Below are positions 15,685-24,661 of a DNA stretch of 64,000 nucleotides, one piece after another. A program made the position numbers and the translations under genes. Source of the DNA: Methylopila turkensis (lineage in GTDB: Bacteria; Pseudomonadota; Alphaproteobacteria; Rhizobiales; Methylopilaceae); NCBI RefSeq assembly GCF_027922325.1, contig NZ_BSFL01000001.1, positions 248,001 to 312,000 on the forward strand, read 5' to 3'. Position 1 is the stretch's first letter; each line of letters starts with the position of its first letter. A model generated the notes under the pieces. It searched no databases, was not told the origin of the DNA, and was given only the letters and a program-made list of their open reading frames with translations.

Positions 15685-16701
15685 TCAGCGGATCGGCGGA
15701 CCGTACTGCAGGCCGCCCTTGGTCCAGAGCGCGTTCTTGCCGCGCTCGATCTGGAGAGGCGAGCCGGCGCCGACATTGCGATCGAAGGCCTCGCCGTAAT
15801 TGCCGACCTTACCGACGATGCGGACTACCCAGTCCTTGGTCAGGCCCAGCTGCTCGCCGAAATTGCCTTCGACGCCGAGCATGCGGCGGATGTCGGGGTT
15901 CGGGGAGCTCAGCATCTCCTGGACGTTCTTCGACGTGACGCCCGCCTCTTCAGCGTTCAGCATCGCAAAGTGGACCCACTTCACGATGTCGAACCACTGG
16001 TCGTCGCCCTGACGGACGGCGGTGGCGAGCGGCTCCTTCGAGATCAGCTCCGGCAGCACCATGTGCTCGTCCTTGTTGGCGAGCTTCAGGCGCAGCGCGT
16101 AAAGCTGCGAGGAATCGGAGGTGAACACTTCGCAGCGGCCGGACTCATAGGCCTTCAGCGTCTCTTCCTGGCCCTGGAAGGCCACGACTTCGTACTGGAG
16201 GTTGTTGGTGCGGAAGAAGTCCGCGACGTTGAGCTCGGTCGTGGTGCCGGACTGGGTGCAGACTGAGGCGCCGTTGAGCTCCATCGCCGACTTGACGCCG
16301 AGCGCCTTGCGCACGAGGAAGCCCTGGCCGTCGTAATAGTTGGCGGCGGTGAAGTTCAGGCCCTGGGTCGCGTCGCGCGACGACGTCCAGGTGGAGTTGC
16401 GCGACAGGACGTCGACTTCGCCGGACTGGAGCGCCGTGAAGCGGTCCTTCGCGGTCAGCGGCGTGAAGCGGACCTTGGTGGGATCGTCGAGGATCGCCGC
16501 GGCGACGGCGCGGCACAGGTCGACGTCGAGCCCGGTCCACTCTCCCTTTTCGTTCGGATTCGAGAAGCCCGGAAGGCCGGTGCTGACGCCGCATTTCAGC
16601 ACGCCGTCCTTCTTGACCTGGTCCAGCGTGGCGGCGCCCGCCGCGCCGGACGCGAAGACCGCCGAAGCGCCGAGCGCCAGAGCGGTAAGGATTTTTTTCA
16701 T
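15685..16701 (-). CDS. aapJ: General L-amino-acid ABC transporter binding protein AapJ
   Basis: 338 residues. A signal peptide (MKKILTALALGASAVFASGAAGAA) precedes the two-lobed amino-acid-binding fold. Family markers are LKCGVSTGLPGFSNPNEKGEWTG, broken here as LKCGVSTGLPGFS and EWTGLDVDLCRAVAAA, then RNSTWTSSRD and CTQSGTTTELN. The periplasmic protein captures a wide range of L-amino acids for AapQMP. The ATG at 16701 begins the signal peptide directly; an upstream in-frame start at 16743 would put charged residues before it. It is first in its operon and divergent from the cystathionine beta-lyase gene. Confidence 0.94.
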   Translation of the reverse strand: MKKILTALALGASAVFASGAAGAATLDQVKKDGVLKCGVSTGLPGFSNPNEKGEWTGLDVDLCRAVAAAILDDPTKVRFTPLTAKDRFTALQSGEVDVLSRNSTWTSSRDATQGLNFTAANYYDGQGFLVRKALGVKSAMELNGASVCTQSGTTTELNVADFFRTNNLQYEVVAFQGQEETLKAYESGRCEVFTSDSSQLYALRLKLANKDEHMVLPELISKEPLATAVRQGDDQWFDIVKWVHFAMLNAEEAGVTSKNVQEMLSSPNPDIRRMLGVEGNFGEQLGLTKDWVVRIVGKVGNYGEAFDRNVGAGSPLQIERGKNALWTKGGLQYGPPIR

Positions 16702-16956
16702 AAGTCTTCTCGCCTTGTTCGCCGCCTGCTCAATCGCGACCAAAGTCGCAACAGCGGGGGCTTCCTGCCTTGGCCTTTGAACGCCCGCCAGCCCCGCGCT
16801 CGAAAGCCGCCGATGACCGACGCCTTATCGTTGCGCGAACCTCCGACGGCTGCGAGATGAATTTCGCGCCAGTTGCAATTCTTGGTCAAGCTTGACGGCG
16901 CCCCGTACCGGCACGCATGAACAAAGGTCGTTCACGACCACGCGAGAGGTTCGCCG

Positions 16957-18135
16957 ATGGCGCGCAAGAGCGGTCGCTCCTACGGGCCGATGACCAACCT
17001 TGTCCTCGGCGGCCGCGACGTCGTCGACCAGCACGGCTTCGTCAACCCGCCGATCGTGCGCGGATCGACCGTGCTCGCGCCGACGGTCGCCGACCTCGCC
17101 AGCGGCTCGGGCCGCTACACCTACGGCCGCCGCGGCAGCCCGACCTACGACTCGCTGACCGAAGCGTTGCAGGAGCTTGAGGGCGGCGCCCACGTCGCGC
17201 TGACGCCGTCGGGCCTCTCGGCGGTGACCACGGCGCTGCTGTCCGTGCTCGGCTCCGGAGACCATCTGCTGATGGTCGACACCACCTATCAGCCGACCCG
17301 GCATCTCTGCGACACGCTGCTCCGCCGGCTCGGGATCGAAACCACCTATTACGACCCCCTGATCGGGGCGCAGATCGCGGACCTGATCCGGCCGGAAACC
17401 AGGGCGGTCTTCGTCGAAAGCCCTGGGTCCCTGACGTTTGAAGTTCAGGACGTCCCGGCCATCGCCGGCGCGGCCCATGCGCGCGGCGCGGCCGTCGTCA
17501 TGGACAACACTTGGGCGACGCCGCTGCTTTTTAAGGCGCATGATCACGGCGTCGACCTGTCGCTGACGGCCGGCACCAAGTATCTCGGTGGGCATGCCGA
17601 TCTGCTGATCGGCACCATCTCGGCGAACGAGTCTTACGCTCCGGCGGTAAAGGCGACCCATGGCGCGATGGGAATGCACGTCGGACCGGAGGATATTTTC
17701 CTGGCGCTTCGTGGCCTGCGCACTCTGGGCGTCCGGCTCGCGCATCAGCAGGAGGCGGGGCTGCGGGTCGCGCGCTGGCTGAACAGCCGGCCGGAGGTGG
17801 CGCGGGTTATGCACCCCGCGCTCGAGACCGATCCCAGCCATGCGCTCTGGAAACGCGATTTCGAGGGGGCGTCGAGCCTGTTCGGGGTCGAGCTCGCGCC
17901 CGGATCGCGGGCCGCGGTGGCCGCGTTCCTGGACGGGCTGGAGTTGTTCGGGCTCGGCTATTCCTGGGGAGGCTTCGAAAGCCTCGCGATTCCGTACGAC
18001 GCCGGCCGCATCCGCACGGCGAGCCGCTGGGCGCCGGAAGGGCCGACGATCCGCATCCATATCGGGCTGGAAGAGGTCGAGGACCTGCTCGCGGACCTCG
18101 AGGCGGGCCTCGCGCGCTATACGTCGACGCCCTGA
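16957..18135 (+). CDS. metC: Cystathionine beta-lyase (PLP, Cys/Met metabolism family)
   Basis: 392 residues of the Cys/Met-metabolism PLP family. The PLP lysine is Lys208 in SLTAGTKYLGGHAD, and RYTYGRRGSPT near residue 54 and SGLSAVTTALL near 85 form the cofactor phosphate site. The C-terminal FGLGYSWGGFESL and PEGPTIRIHIGLEEVEDL match MetC of alphaproteobacteria, which cleaves cystathionine to homocysteine, pyruvate and ammonia. A cystathionine gamma-lyase or methionine gamma-lyase activity cannot be fully excluded. It stands alone, divergent from aapJ. No riboswitch is seen in the 255-base gap; GAGAGG lies seven bases before the ATG. Confidence 0.9.
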   Translation: MARKSGRSYGPMTNLVLGGRDVVDQHGFVNPPIVRGSTVLAPTVADLASGSGRYTYGRRGSPTYDSLTEALQELEGGAHVALTPSGLSAVTTALLSVLGSGDHLLMVDTTYQPTRHLCDTLLRRLGIETTYYDPLIGAQIADLIRPETRAVFVESPGSLTFEVQDVPAIAGAAHARGAAVVMDNTWATPLLFKAHDHGVDLSLTAGTKYLGGHADLLIGTISANESYAPAVKATHGAMGMHVGPEDIFLALRGLRTLGVRLAHQQEAGLRVARWLNSRPEVARVMHPALETDPSHALWKRDFEGASSLFGVELAPGSRAAVAAFLDGLELFGLGYSWGGFESLAIPYDAGRIRTASRWAPEGPTIRIHIGLEEVEDLLADLEAGLARYTSTP

Positions 18136-18204
18136 AGCAGCCCTTGCAGGGATCACGGGGTCACCATCGACGGCGAGAATGCGAGCGACCCAGTCGAAAA
18201 CGAA

Positions 18205-18237
18205 GAAGCCCCGCGCGGCGGGGCCGCGCGGGGCTTC
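18205..18237 (-). terminator. Terminator after pqqA
   Basis: A perfect 15-base stem GAAGCCCCGCGCGGC/GCCGCGCGGGGCTTC with a three-base loop. Reading the minus strand, the stem is followed by TTCGTTTTCG, which makes it a reasonable rho-independent terminator for pqqA. On the plus strand the tail is AAAACTG, so it is less likely to stop metC transcription. Confidence 0.8.
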
Positions 18238-18263
18238 AAAACTGATCGTCAGAGCTTAGAAGC

Positions 18264-18344
18264 TCAGAGCTCAGCCGGGCTGTACGAGGTGACCTCGAGG
18301 CCAACCGGGGTCTCTTCGACGATCGGAGCGGTCCAAACGGCCAT
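18264..18344 (-). CDS. pqqA: PQQ precursor peptide PqqA
   Basis: 26 residues, MAVWTAPIVEETPVGLEVTS followed by YSPAEL. It carries the diagnostic E-V-T-S-Y core, in which Glu17 and Tyr21 are cross-linked by PqqE and become the carbon skeleton of pyrroloquinoline quinone. Length and the TPxxxExxxGxEVTxY pattern match PqqA of methylotrophs and rhizobia. A strong AGGAGG (18350-18355) lies five bases before the ATG, and a terminator follows. No pqqB, C, D or E is beside it, so it is an orphan or extra copy. The cofactor serves periplasmic methanol, ethanol or glucose dehydrogenases, none of which is in this window. Confidence 0.95.
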   Translation of the reverse strand: MAVWTAPIVEETPVGLEVTSYSPAEL

Positions 18345-18396
18345 TGTAGCCTCCTGTGTTTGCCCGCGGCGGCGTCGCCGCGCGTTCGATGATTGA

Positions 18397-18426
18397 GATA
18401 TAGGAAGCCGGCGCTTCCACCGCCAA
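18397..18426 (-). promoter_or_regulatory. Candidate pqqA promoter
   Basis: On the minus strand TTGGCG (18421-18426) and TATATC (18397-18402) are separated by 18 bases, close to a housekeeping promoter, about 55 bases before the pqqA start. The spacer contains a GGAAGC-GCCGG-CTTCC palindrome that could bind a regulator. Confidence 0.5.
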
Positions 18427-18541
18427 TTAATTCTCTGTCATGTTTCGGACGCCTTCCCGCGCCTACGTCAGGACACGATGCGGACTCTGGGCGGCCCGCG
18501 CCCTATAACGCCGGTCGCCCGTCACTGCGCCGCGAGACCCG

Positions 18542-19990
18542 ATGCTGACCCCATCTCCGCCGCCCGCCGCCCTGCTCGCGCCCGGCGACACCTGCTGGCG
18601 GATCGAGCGCGCAGACCGCTTCGCGCTGATCGTCGACGCCGCGGACTACTACCGCGCCGCCAAGCGGGCGATCCTCAAGGCGCGGCGCTCCGTCATGCTG
18701 ATCGGCTGGGACTTCGACAGCCGGATCGAACTGGAGCCTCATGGCGCGACGATCGAGGGACCCAACCGGCTCGGGCCCTTCCTGAGCTTCGTCGCGGACC
18801 GGAGGCCAGAAATCAGCATCCACTTGCTGAAATGGAACCTCGGCGTCCTGGAGACGCTCGGTCGCGGCGAGACGCCGTTCTATCTCGTGCAGTGGATGCT
18901 GAAGAAGAATATCCGGCTCAAGCTGGACGCCAGCCATCCGCCGCTCGCCGCCCATCACCAGAAGATCGTGGTCGTGGACGACGCGCTCGCCTTCTGCGGC
19001 GGCATCGACATGACGCTTGGCCGCTGGGACACGCGCGAGCACCGCGCCGACGACAGGGGCCGGCGCTCCCCTTGGGGCCGGCAGCTGCAGCCGTGGCACG
19101 ACGCCACCACCTGCGTGGACGGCGCGGCGGCGCAGGCCTTCGGCGAGCTCGCCCGCGCGCGCTGGAGGATCGCCACCGGCGAGGAGCTGGAGCCGCCGCC
19201 CGGCGACAGCGACCCTTGGCCGGACGACTTGCCGACCACGATGACCGAGGTCGACGTCGGGATCGCGCGCACCTTCGCGGAGTATGGCGGCCAACCGCAG
19301 ATCACCGAGATCGAACGGCTCTACCTCGCGGCGATCGCCCGCGCGGAAAGGTTCCTCTACATCGAAAGCCAGTACTTCGCCTCCCGCACGATCGCAGAGG
19401 CGATCGCCCGACGGCTCGCCGAACCGGACGGACCTGAAATCGTGGTGATCAATCCAGAAGCCCAAGACGGCTGGCTGGAGGAAAGCACCATGGGCGCGGC
19501 GCGCGCCAAGCTGATCCGCTTCGTGCGCAGGGCCGACGCGCATGGGCGGTTCCGGATCTACTGGCCGGCGACGCCGGAAGGCGATCCGATCTATGTCCAC
19601 GCCAAGGTGATGATCGTGGACGACCGGTTGCTGAAGGTGGGCTCGTCCAACCTCAACAACCGCTCCATGGGCTTCGACACGGAAAGCGACGTGGCGGTCG
19701 AGGCCGGAGCTCAGGACGAGGAGCGCCGCGCCACGATAGCGCGCATCCGCGACGATCTGCTGGCGGAACATCTCGGCGTAACGCCCGCGGAGATCGCGGC
19801 CGAGCTCCAACGGACCAGCTCGCTGATCGCGACGATCGAATCGTTCCGCGGCTCCGGACGTCGCCTCGAACCGCTGGAAGCCCGCGAGGTCGGCGAGATC
19901 GAGGAGGCCTTGTCCGAAACCGATCTCGTCGATCCCGAACGCCCCCCGAGCCTGTGGCGGCGGGCGCGGAGGCGGATCGGGCTCCGGTAG
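18542..19990 (+). CDS. Phospholipase D / cardiolipin-synthase-like protein
   Basis: 482 residues with two HKD motifs: HHQKIVVVDDALAFCGG around residue 138 and HAKVMIVDDRLLKVGSSNLNNRS around 357. These form the phosphatidyl-transfer active site. There is no clear membrane anchor, unlike ClsA, so it is nearer to cytosolic or peripheral transphosphatidylases found in rhizobia. It probably hydrolyses or transfers phosphatidyl groups in the inner leaflet. The C-terminal part ends RARRRIGLR, a basic tail that may touch the membrane. The DUF2339 gene begins 84 bases after its stop. Confidence 0.88.
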   Translation: MLTPSPPPAALLAPGDTCWRIERADRFALIVDAADYYRAAKRAILKARRSVMLIGWDFDSRIELEPHGATIEGPNRLGPFLSFVADRRPEISIHLLKWNLGVLETLGRGETPFYLVQWMLKKNIRLKLDASHPPLAAHHQKIVVVDDALAFCGGIDMTLGRWDTREHRADDRGRRSPWGRQLQPWHDATTCVDGAAAQAFGELARARWRIATGEELEPPPGDSDPWPDDLPTTMTEVDVGIARTFAEYGGQPQITEIERLYLAAIARAERFLYIESQYFASRTIAEAIARRLAEPDGPEIVVINPEAQDGWLEESTMGAARAKLIRFVRRADAHGRFRIYWPATPEGDPIYVHAKVMIVDDRLLKVGSSNLNNRSMGFDTESDVAVEAGAQDEERRATIARIRDDLLAEHLGVTPAEIAAELQRTSSLIATIESFRGSGRRLEPLEAREVGEIEEALSETDLVDPERPPSLWRRARRRIGLR

Positions 19991-20074
19991 AGGCGCTCCA
20001 GCCGCTTCGCCCAGCGCTTTGCGCCGAAGGCGCGCGCCTCTATCGTCGCGCACCCGCAACGGCGCGAGGCTGCG

Positions 20075-22705
20075 TTGGAACCCGCATACGGCCTGCTTCT
20101 GCTGGCGCTGATCGTCGTCCCTGTCCTCGGCGTCGTCGGCTTCGCGCTCGGTCTCGCGTCTCGGTCGCGCATCGCCGCGCTCGAACGGCGGATCGCGACG
20201 CTGGAGGCCGAAATCGGCCGACGCGCCGCGGACGTGGTCGCAGCCGACGCCCGCCCGTCCGCAGCGCCGCAACCGCAGCCAAAGCCCGCGCCGCAGGTCG
20301 CGAACCGACCGGCGAGCCCTGTTCCCCCGACGCCGAAACCCGCCGCCGCGCCGGCGCCTCCGAAGCGCTCGCTCGAGGAGCGGCTCGGGGCGCGCTGGTC
20401 GGTGATCGTCGGCGGACTGGCGCTCGCGCTCGGCGGCGTGTTCCTGGTGCGCTACTCCATCGAGCAGGGTCTGCTCGGCCCCGCGGCGCGCACCCTGCTC
20501 GGCGCGGCTTTCGCCGCCGGTCTGCTCGCGCTCGGTGAACGCATGCGGCGCGCCGAGGCGCGCGCCGGCCGCCCGCGCCGCGCGATCGACATCCCCGCCG
20601 TCGTGACCTCCGCCGGCGCCGTCAGCGCGTTCGCGACCGTCTACGCGGCCTATGCGCTCTACGGCTTCATCGGCCCGGCGCCGGCCTTCCTGCTGCTTGG
20701 CGCAGTCGCGGTGGCGACGGTGCTCGCGGCCGCGCTGCACGGGCCGATGCTTGGCGCTGTCGGGCTCGTCGGCGCCCATGCGGCGCCGCTGCTGGTCTCG
20801 TCCACCGAACCCAATCTCTACGCCCTCCTGACCTATCTGCTCGCGCCGACGGCCGCGGCCTTCGCGGTGGCCCGCATCCGCAACTGGCCGGCGCTCGCGC
20901 TCGCCGCGGGCCTCGCAGCCGCCGCCTGGGGCGCGCTCGCCGCGACCGGCGTCGCCGAACGGGGGGACGGTTTCGCACTCGTGGCCTACGCCGCGGCGCT
21001 CGTGGCGCTCGCCGCCGCGCTGCGGGCGGGCGAGGCCGCCCCGCTCCGGCCTCCTGTCGTTCCGAACGCGCTGGTCGCATTGTTCGGGCTCGTCGCGCTC
21101 GCCGGCCCGGTGATCGACCGCTTCGCCACGCTGTCGCTCACAGGGCTCGCCCTACTGCTCGTAGGCACGCTTGGGCTCGCCGCGCGGATCCAGGCCTTCG
21201 CGCCGGCCGCGGTCGCGAGCGCAGCCCTCGCCGGCCTCGCCGCGCTGTCGTTCGACGACGCCGCGCTTGCGCTGCTCGCCGAGACGACCGCCTATCCCCT
21301 GCCTGGCGATCCCGGCACCACGCCGGTCGGCGTCGGGCGCTTCCTTGTCTTCGCGGCCATCCTAGGCGGTGTCCATCTGGCAGGCGGCGCCTCCGCGGCC
21401 CGCAGCGCGCCGGCGAGCCCGCTCTGGCGGGCGGGCTGCCTCGCGGCGGCCGCGGTCGCGGCGCCGCTGGCGTTGCTCGGCGTCGCCTACTGGCGCGTCG
21501 CGGGCTTCGCGACCGATTTCGGCTTCGCCGCGTGCGCCGCCCTGCTCGCCGCGGCCTATGTCGCGCTGAGCGAGGACGCCGTCCGTCGCGAAGCCTCGAC
21601 GTCCGGGGGACCCGCCGCCACGGCGGCTTATGTCGCCGGCGCCGCCGCCGCCCTCGGCCTCGCGCTCGCCATGGCGATGCGCGACGGATCGCTGACCGTC
21701 GCGCTCGCCTTCCTGACGGCGGCGCTCGGCTACGCCGCGACCGCGCGGCCGATCCGGACGCTCGGCTTCGTCGCGGTCGCAGCGGCGGGCCTCGTGGCCG
21801 CGCGGGTCGCGATCGACCCCCGGATCGTCGGCGAGGCGTTGTCGTCGACGCCGGTGTTCAACGCCCTGCTGTGGGGGTATGGCGCGCCGGCGGCCGCGTT
21901 CTGGTTCGCCTCCCGCCGGTTCGACCGCGCGGGGCAGCCGTGGCCGGCGCAGGTTCTGGAGGGCGCGGCGCTGCTGTTCACGCTGTTGCTCGGCTTCGCG
22001 CAGGCGCGCCATCTCGCCCATGGCGATCTCGTCGGCGACGGCGTGCGGCTGCTCGAGGCCGGGCTCGACGCCACCGTCGCCTTCGGGCTCGCGGCGCTGG
22101 TCGGGCGGCTGCGGCTGAAGCGGGCGAGCCCGGTGCTGGCCTATGGCGCGCTCGCCGCCGGCGGGCTAGGCGTCGTGGTGGCGCTGCTTGGGCTGTTCTT
22201 GGCCGCGAACCCGCTCTTCACCGGGGAGCCGGTCGGCGACGGCGTCCTGCTCAACGCGCTGCTGCCGGGCTATCTTGTTCCGGCGCTCGCCGCCGCGTCC
22301 GCCGCCCGTTTCGCCGCTCCGGAAGCGCCGGCGTGGGTCGCCCGCATCTTCGGCGGCGTCGCGCTGGCGCTCGGCCTCGCCTGGGCGAGCCTCGTCGTGC
22401 GGCGCGCTTTCGCTGGCCCCACACTGGACGGCCCGGTCACTGGCGACGCCGAATGGTACGCCTATTCCGCGGTGTGGCTCGTCTTCGGGCTCGCGACCCT
22501 CGCGGCGGGCGTGGCGCGCCGGTCGAAGGCGCTGCGGCTCGCGTCCGCCGCCGTCGTCACCGCCGTGACGCTGAAGGTGTTCCTGTTCGACATGGCGGGC
22601 CTCGGCGGCGCGCTGCGGGCGCTGTCCTTCATGGGGCTCGGCGCGGTGCTGGTCGGCATCGGCCTGGTCTACCAGCGCCTGCTGGCGCCACGTGGGGGCG
22701 CATGA
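20075..22705 (+). CDS. DUF2339 polytopic membrane protein
   Basis: 876 residues. An N-terminal helix (LLLALIVVPVLGVVGFALG) and a coiled coil (ALERRIATLEAEIGRR) lead to a Pro/Ala linker of about 50 residues. The DUF2339 body follows, opening with LEERLGARWSVIVGGLALALGG and then running as about 25 hydrophobic segments to the end. This family of very long inner-membrane proteins has no known biochemical role. The start is TTG at 20075 with GCGAGG upstream; I see no in-frame ATG before the first helix. It seems transcribed with the phospholipase D gene. The long complementary reading frames are shadows of its skewed composition. Confidence 0.85.
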   Translation: MEPAYGLLLLALIVVPVLGVVGFALGLASRSRIAALERRIATLEAEIGRRAADVVAADARPSAAPQPQPKPAPQVANRPASPVPPTPKPAAAPAPPKRSLEERLGARWSVIVGGLALALGGVFLVRYSIEQGLLGPAARTLLGAAFAAGLLALGERMRRAEARAGRPRRAIDIPAVVTSAGAVSAFATVYAAYALYGFIGPAPAFLLLGAVAVATVLAAALHGPMLGAVGLVGAHAAPLLVSSTEPNLYALLTYLLAPTAAAFAVARIRNWPALALAAGLAAAAWGALAATGVAERGDGFALVAYAAALVALAAALRAGEAAPLRPPVVPNALVALFGLVALAGPVIDRFATLSLTGLALLLVGTLGLAARIQAFAPAAVASAALAGLAALSFDDAALALLAETTAYPLPGDPGTTPVGVGRFLVFAAILGGVHLAGGASAARSAPASPLWRAGCLAAAAVAAPLALLGVAYWRVAGFATDFGFAACAALLAAAYVALSEDAVRREASTSGGPAATAAYVAGAAAALGLALAMAMRDGSLTVALAFLTAALGYAATARPIRTLGFVAVAAAGLVAARVAIDPRIVGEALSSTPVFNALLWGYGAPAAAFWFASRRFDRAGQPWPAQVLEGAALLFTLLLGFAQARHLAHGDLVGDGVRLLEAGLDATVAFGLAALVGRLRLKRASPVLAYGALAAGGLGVVVALLGLFLAANPLFTGEPVGDGVLLNALLPGYLVPALAAASAARFAAPEAPAWVARIFGGVALALGLAWASLVVRRAFAGPTLDGPVTGDAEWYAYSAVWLVFGLATLAAGVARRSKALRLASAAVVTAVTLKVFLFDMAGLGGALRALSFMGLGAVLVGIGLVYQRLLAPRGGA

Positions 22706-22718
22706 CAATCTTGGAACG

Positions 22719-22733
22719 ATGCGCTAAGCGCAT
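22719..22733. promoter_or_regulatory. Palindrome before the LysR gene
   Basis: ATGCGC-TAA-GCGCAT is a perfect inverted repeat 39 bases before the LysR-type gene, inside a longer GATGCGCTAAGCGCATTGCATC. It lies where a LysR-family protein commonly binds to control its own gene. Assignment is by position only. Confidence 0.45.
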
Positions 22734-22771
22734 TGCATCGGCGCAAAGGATTGCGGGGCTGCGACGACCAC

Positions 22772-23659
22772 ATGCTCGCCTGGGATGATTTTCGCCTGGT
22801 CAAGTCGATCGCGGACAGGCGTTCGCTGGCGGGCGCGGCGACCGTGCTCGGCGTCAACGCCTCCACGGTGTTCCGCCGGCTGGGCGCGCTGGAGCAGTCC
22901 CTCGGCGCCAGGCTGTTCGAGCGCGGCCGGGCCGGCTATGCGCTCACCCCGGCCGGCGAGGAGATGGTCGGCATCGCCGCGCGCATGGGCGATGAGATCG
23001 TCGCCTTCGAGCGGCGGGTGTCGGGCCAGGACCTTGCGCCTGCGGGCGAACTGCGCGTCACCACCAACGATTCTCTGCTGATACACCTGCTCACCGGCAT
23101 CTTCGCGGATTTCCGCCGCGCCTATCCCGACATCACGCTCGACATCGTCGTCGGGAACGCCGCGCTCAATCTGTCGAAGCGCGACGCGGACGTCGCGATC
23201 CGCGCCACCGCGAGCCCGCCTGAGACGCTGGTCGGCCGCCGTATCGCCAGCATCGGCTGGGCAATCTACGGCGCCGCGCCGCTGGAGCCGGTCGAAGACA
23301 TCGCCGCGCTCGACGCGCTGCCGTGGATCGGGCCGGGCGAAATGCTGGGGCCGCTGCAGAAGTGGCTGCGCGACGCGGTCGGCGAGCACCGTGTGGTCTA
23401 TCGGCTCTCCACCGTGCTCGGCATGGCGGAAGCGATCGCCGCCGGCATCGGCGTCGGCCCGCTGCCCTGCTTCATCGCGAGCAGCGTGCCCAACCTCGTC
23501 CGCCTCTACGACCCGCCGGCGCAGGTGCCCGCCGCGCTGTGGCTGCTGACACACCCGGACCTGCGCTCGAGCGCGAGGGTGCGGGCGTTCATGGACCATG
23601 TCGGCCAGGAGCTCGCCCGACGGCGCCACGCCTTCGAAGGCACCCGCGAACCCGCCTGA
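22772..23659 (+). CDS. LysR-family transcriptional regulator
   Basis: 295 residues. The N-terminal helix-turn-helix shows WDDFRLVKSIADRRSLAGAATVLGV, here WDDFRLVKSIAD then SLAGAATVLGVNASTVFRRL, the LysR DNA-binding helix, followed by LEQSLGARLFER. The rest is a periplasmic-binding-like effector domain, of the CrgA/DsdC-like short type, with LRVTTNDSLLIHLL. It lies 47 bases before a 2-keto-4-pentenoate hydratase-like gene on the same strand and may control it. The ATG at 22772 gives the canonical LysR N-terminus; an in-frame ATG at 22733 would overlap the palindrome. Confidence 0.9.
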   Translation: MLAWDDFRLVKSIADRRSLAGAATVLGVNASTVFRRLGALEQSLGARLFERGRAGYALTPAGEEMVGIAARMGDEIVAFERRVSGQDLAPAGELRVTTNDSLLIHLLTGIFADFRRAYPDITLDIVVGNAALNLSKRDADVAIRATASPPETLVGRRIASIGWAIYGAAPLEPVEDIAALDALPWIGPGEMLGPLQKWLRDAVGEHRVVYRLSTVLGMAEAIAAGIGVGPLPCFIASSVPNLVRLYDPPAQVPAALWLLTHPDLRSSARVRAFMDHVGQELARRRHAFEGTREPA

Positions 23660-23706
23660 TTCAGGCCCCGATTCCCACGCGACGACAACACGTCCAAGGA
23701 GCTCCC

Positions 23707-24471
23707 ATGTCCCTGTCCGACGGTCCGACTGGCCTCGCCTCCGCCCTTAGCGCGCTGGGCGAGGCGCGCGCGAGCGGCCGGCGCCTGACCGCCCCGCCGG
23801 AAGGCGCCGTCCTTGCCGACGAACGGGAAGCCTATGCGGCGCATTTCGCGGCGGTCGCGCTCGTCGGCCCCATCCGAGGCTGGAAGGTGGGCGCGCCGTC
23901 GCCGGACGCGGCGCCCGGCTACGGCGCGCTGACGGCGGACACCATCTTCGACGGCCCCGCCACGCTGCCGGCCTTCGCGCTTGGCGCGGTCGAGGCCGAG
24001 ATCGCGATCCGCTTCGCGCGCGACCTGCCGGCGCGCGAAGAGCCCTATGGCGAGGACGAGGTCTTCGCCGCGATCGGGAGCTGGCACGCGGCGATCGAGA
24101 TTCTTGAAAGCGCTTTCGCGGACTGGAAGGCGGCGCCCAAGCTCTGGAAGATCGCCGACCGCCAGAGCCACGGCGCGCTGGTGCTGGGGCCCGCGGTCGA
24201 CGCGCCGCCTTCGGTTCCGCTCGCCGAGATGCCGGTGAAGCTGATCGTCGACGGCGAGACCGTGTTCGACCATGTGGGCGGCAACACCGCGGGCGATCCG
24301 GTGCGGCCGCTGCTGTGGCTCGTCAACGAGCTCCGCGGCGGACCGAACCACATCAAGGCGGGCGACGTCATCACCACCGGCTCGGCGACGCCGTTCCACG
24401 TCGCCGGCGCCGGCCAGACGGTGCGGGCCGAGTTCCCCGAGCTCGGGGCCGCGGAGCTGACGCTGTCCTGA
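23707..24471 (+). CDS. 2-keto-4-pentenoate hydratase / fumarylacetoacetase-family protein
   Basis: 254 residues of the FAH superfamily. WKVGAPSPDAAPGYGALTADT lies where MhpD-type hydratases have their substrate loop, AVEAEIAIRFARDLP carries the metal-binding Glu pair (EAE), and LWLVNELRGGPNHIKAGDVITTGSAT matches the conserved C-terminal turn. It would add water to a 2-oxo-pent-4-enoate-like acid in aromatic or related breakdown, using Mg. AAGGAG precedes the ATG at 23707. No other meta-cleavage gene is nearby, so the in vivo substrate is open. Confidence 0.85.
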   Translation: MSLSDGPTGLASALSALGEARASGRRLTAPPEGAVLADEREAYAAHFAAVALVGPIRGWKVGAPSPDAAPGYGALTADTIFDGPATLPAFALGAVEAEIAIRFARDLPAREEPYGEDEVFAAIGSWHAAIEILESAFADWKAAPKLWKIADRQSHGALVLGPAVDAPPSVPLAEMPVKLIVDGETVFDHVGGNTAGDPVRPLLWLVNELRGGPNHIKAGDVITTGSATPFHVAGAGQTVRAEFPELGAAELTLS

Positions 24472-24482
24472 GGCGGCCGCCC

Positions 24483-24590
24483 TCAGCCGCGCCGGAAGAA
24501 CTGGAACCAGACGAGATAGATGATGACCGGCACGCCGACGATCAGGAACGGGACGAACGCGTCGTCCCGCCAGTGATTTGGCCCATCCAT
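24483..24590 (-). CDS. Small single-span membrane protein (35 residues)
   Basis: MDGPNHWRDDAFVPFLIVGV followed by PVIIYLVWFQFFRRG. The codons are GC-rich at third positions like true genes of this genome. A polar N-terminus, one hydrophobic span of about 18 residues and a basic RRG tail suggest a small inner-membrane protein. No good ribosome-binding site is visible. A 15-codon frame (24602-24649) ends eleven bases before its start and might be translated with it. It lies 71 bases after the DUF900 hydrolase gene on the same strand. The function is unknown. Confidence 0.55.
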   Translation of the reverse strand: MDGPNHWRDDAFVPFLIVGVPVIIYLVWFQFFRRG

Positions 24591-24661
24591 GCGGGTCAGA
24601 AGTTTGACCGTGGCAGTTCCGCCACCGTCAGTAGCGCGTCCATCGTTATCCGCCCTCGCGG

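Noticed and set aside
18503..20779. 758-residue minus-strand frame over the phospholipase D and DUF2339 genes
   Set aside because: Its composition (Arg, Gly, Asp, His) is the shadow pattern of GC-rich genes; both plus-strand genes have clear domains.
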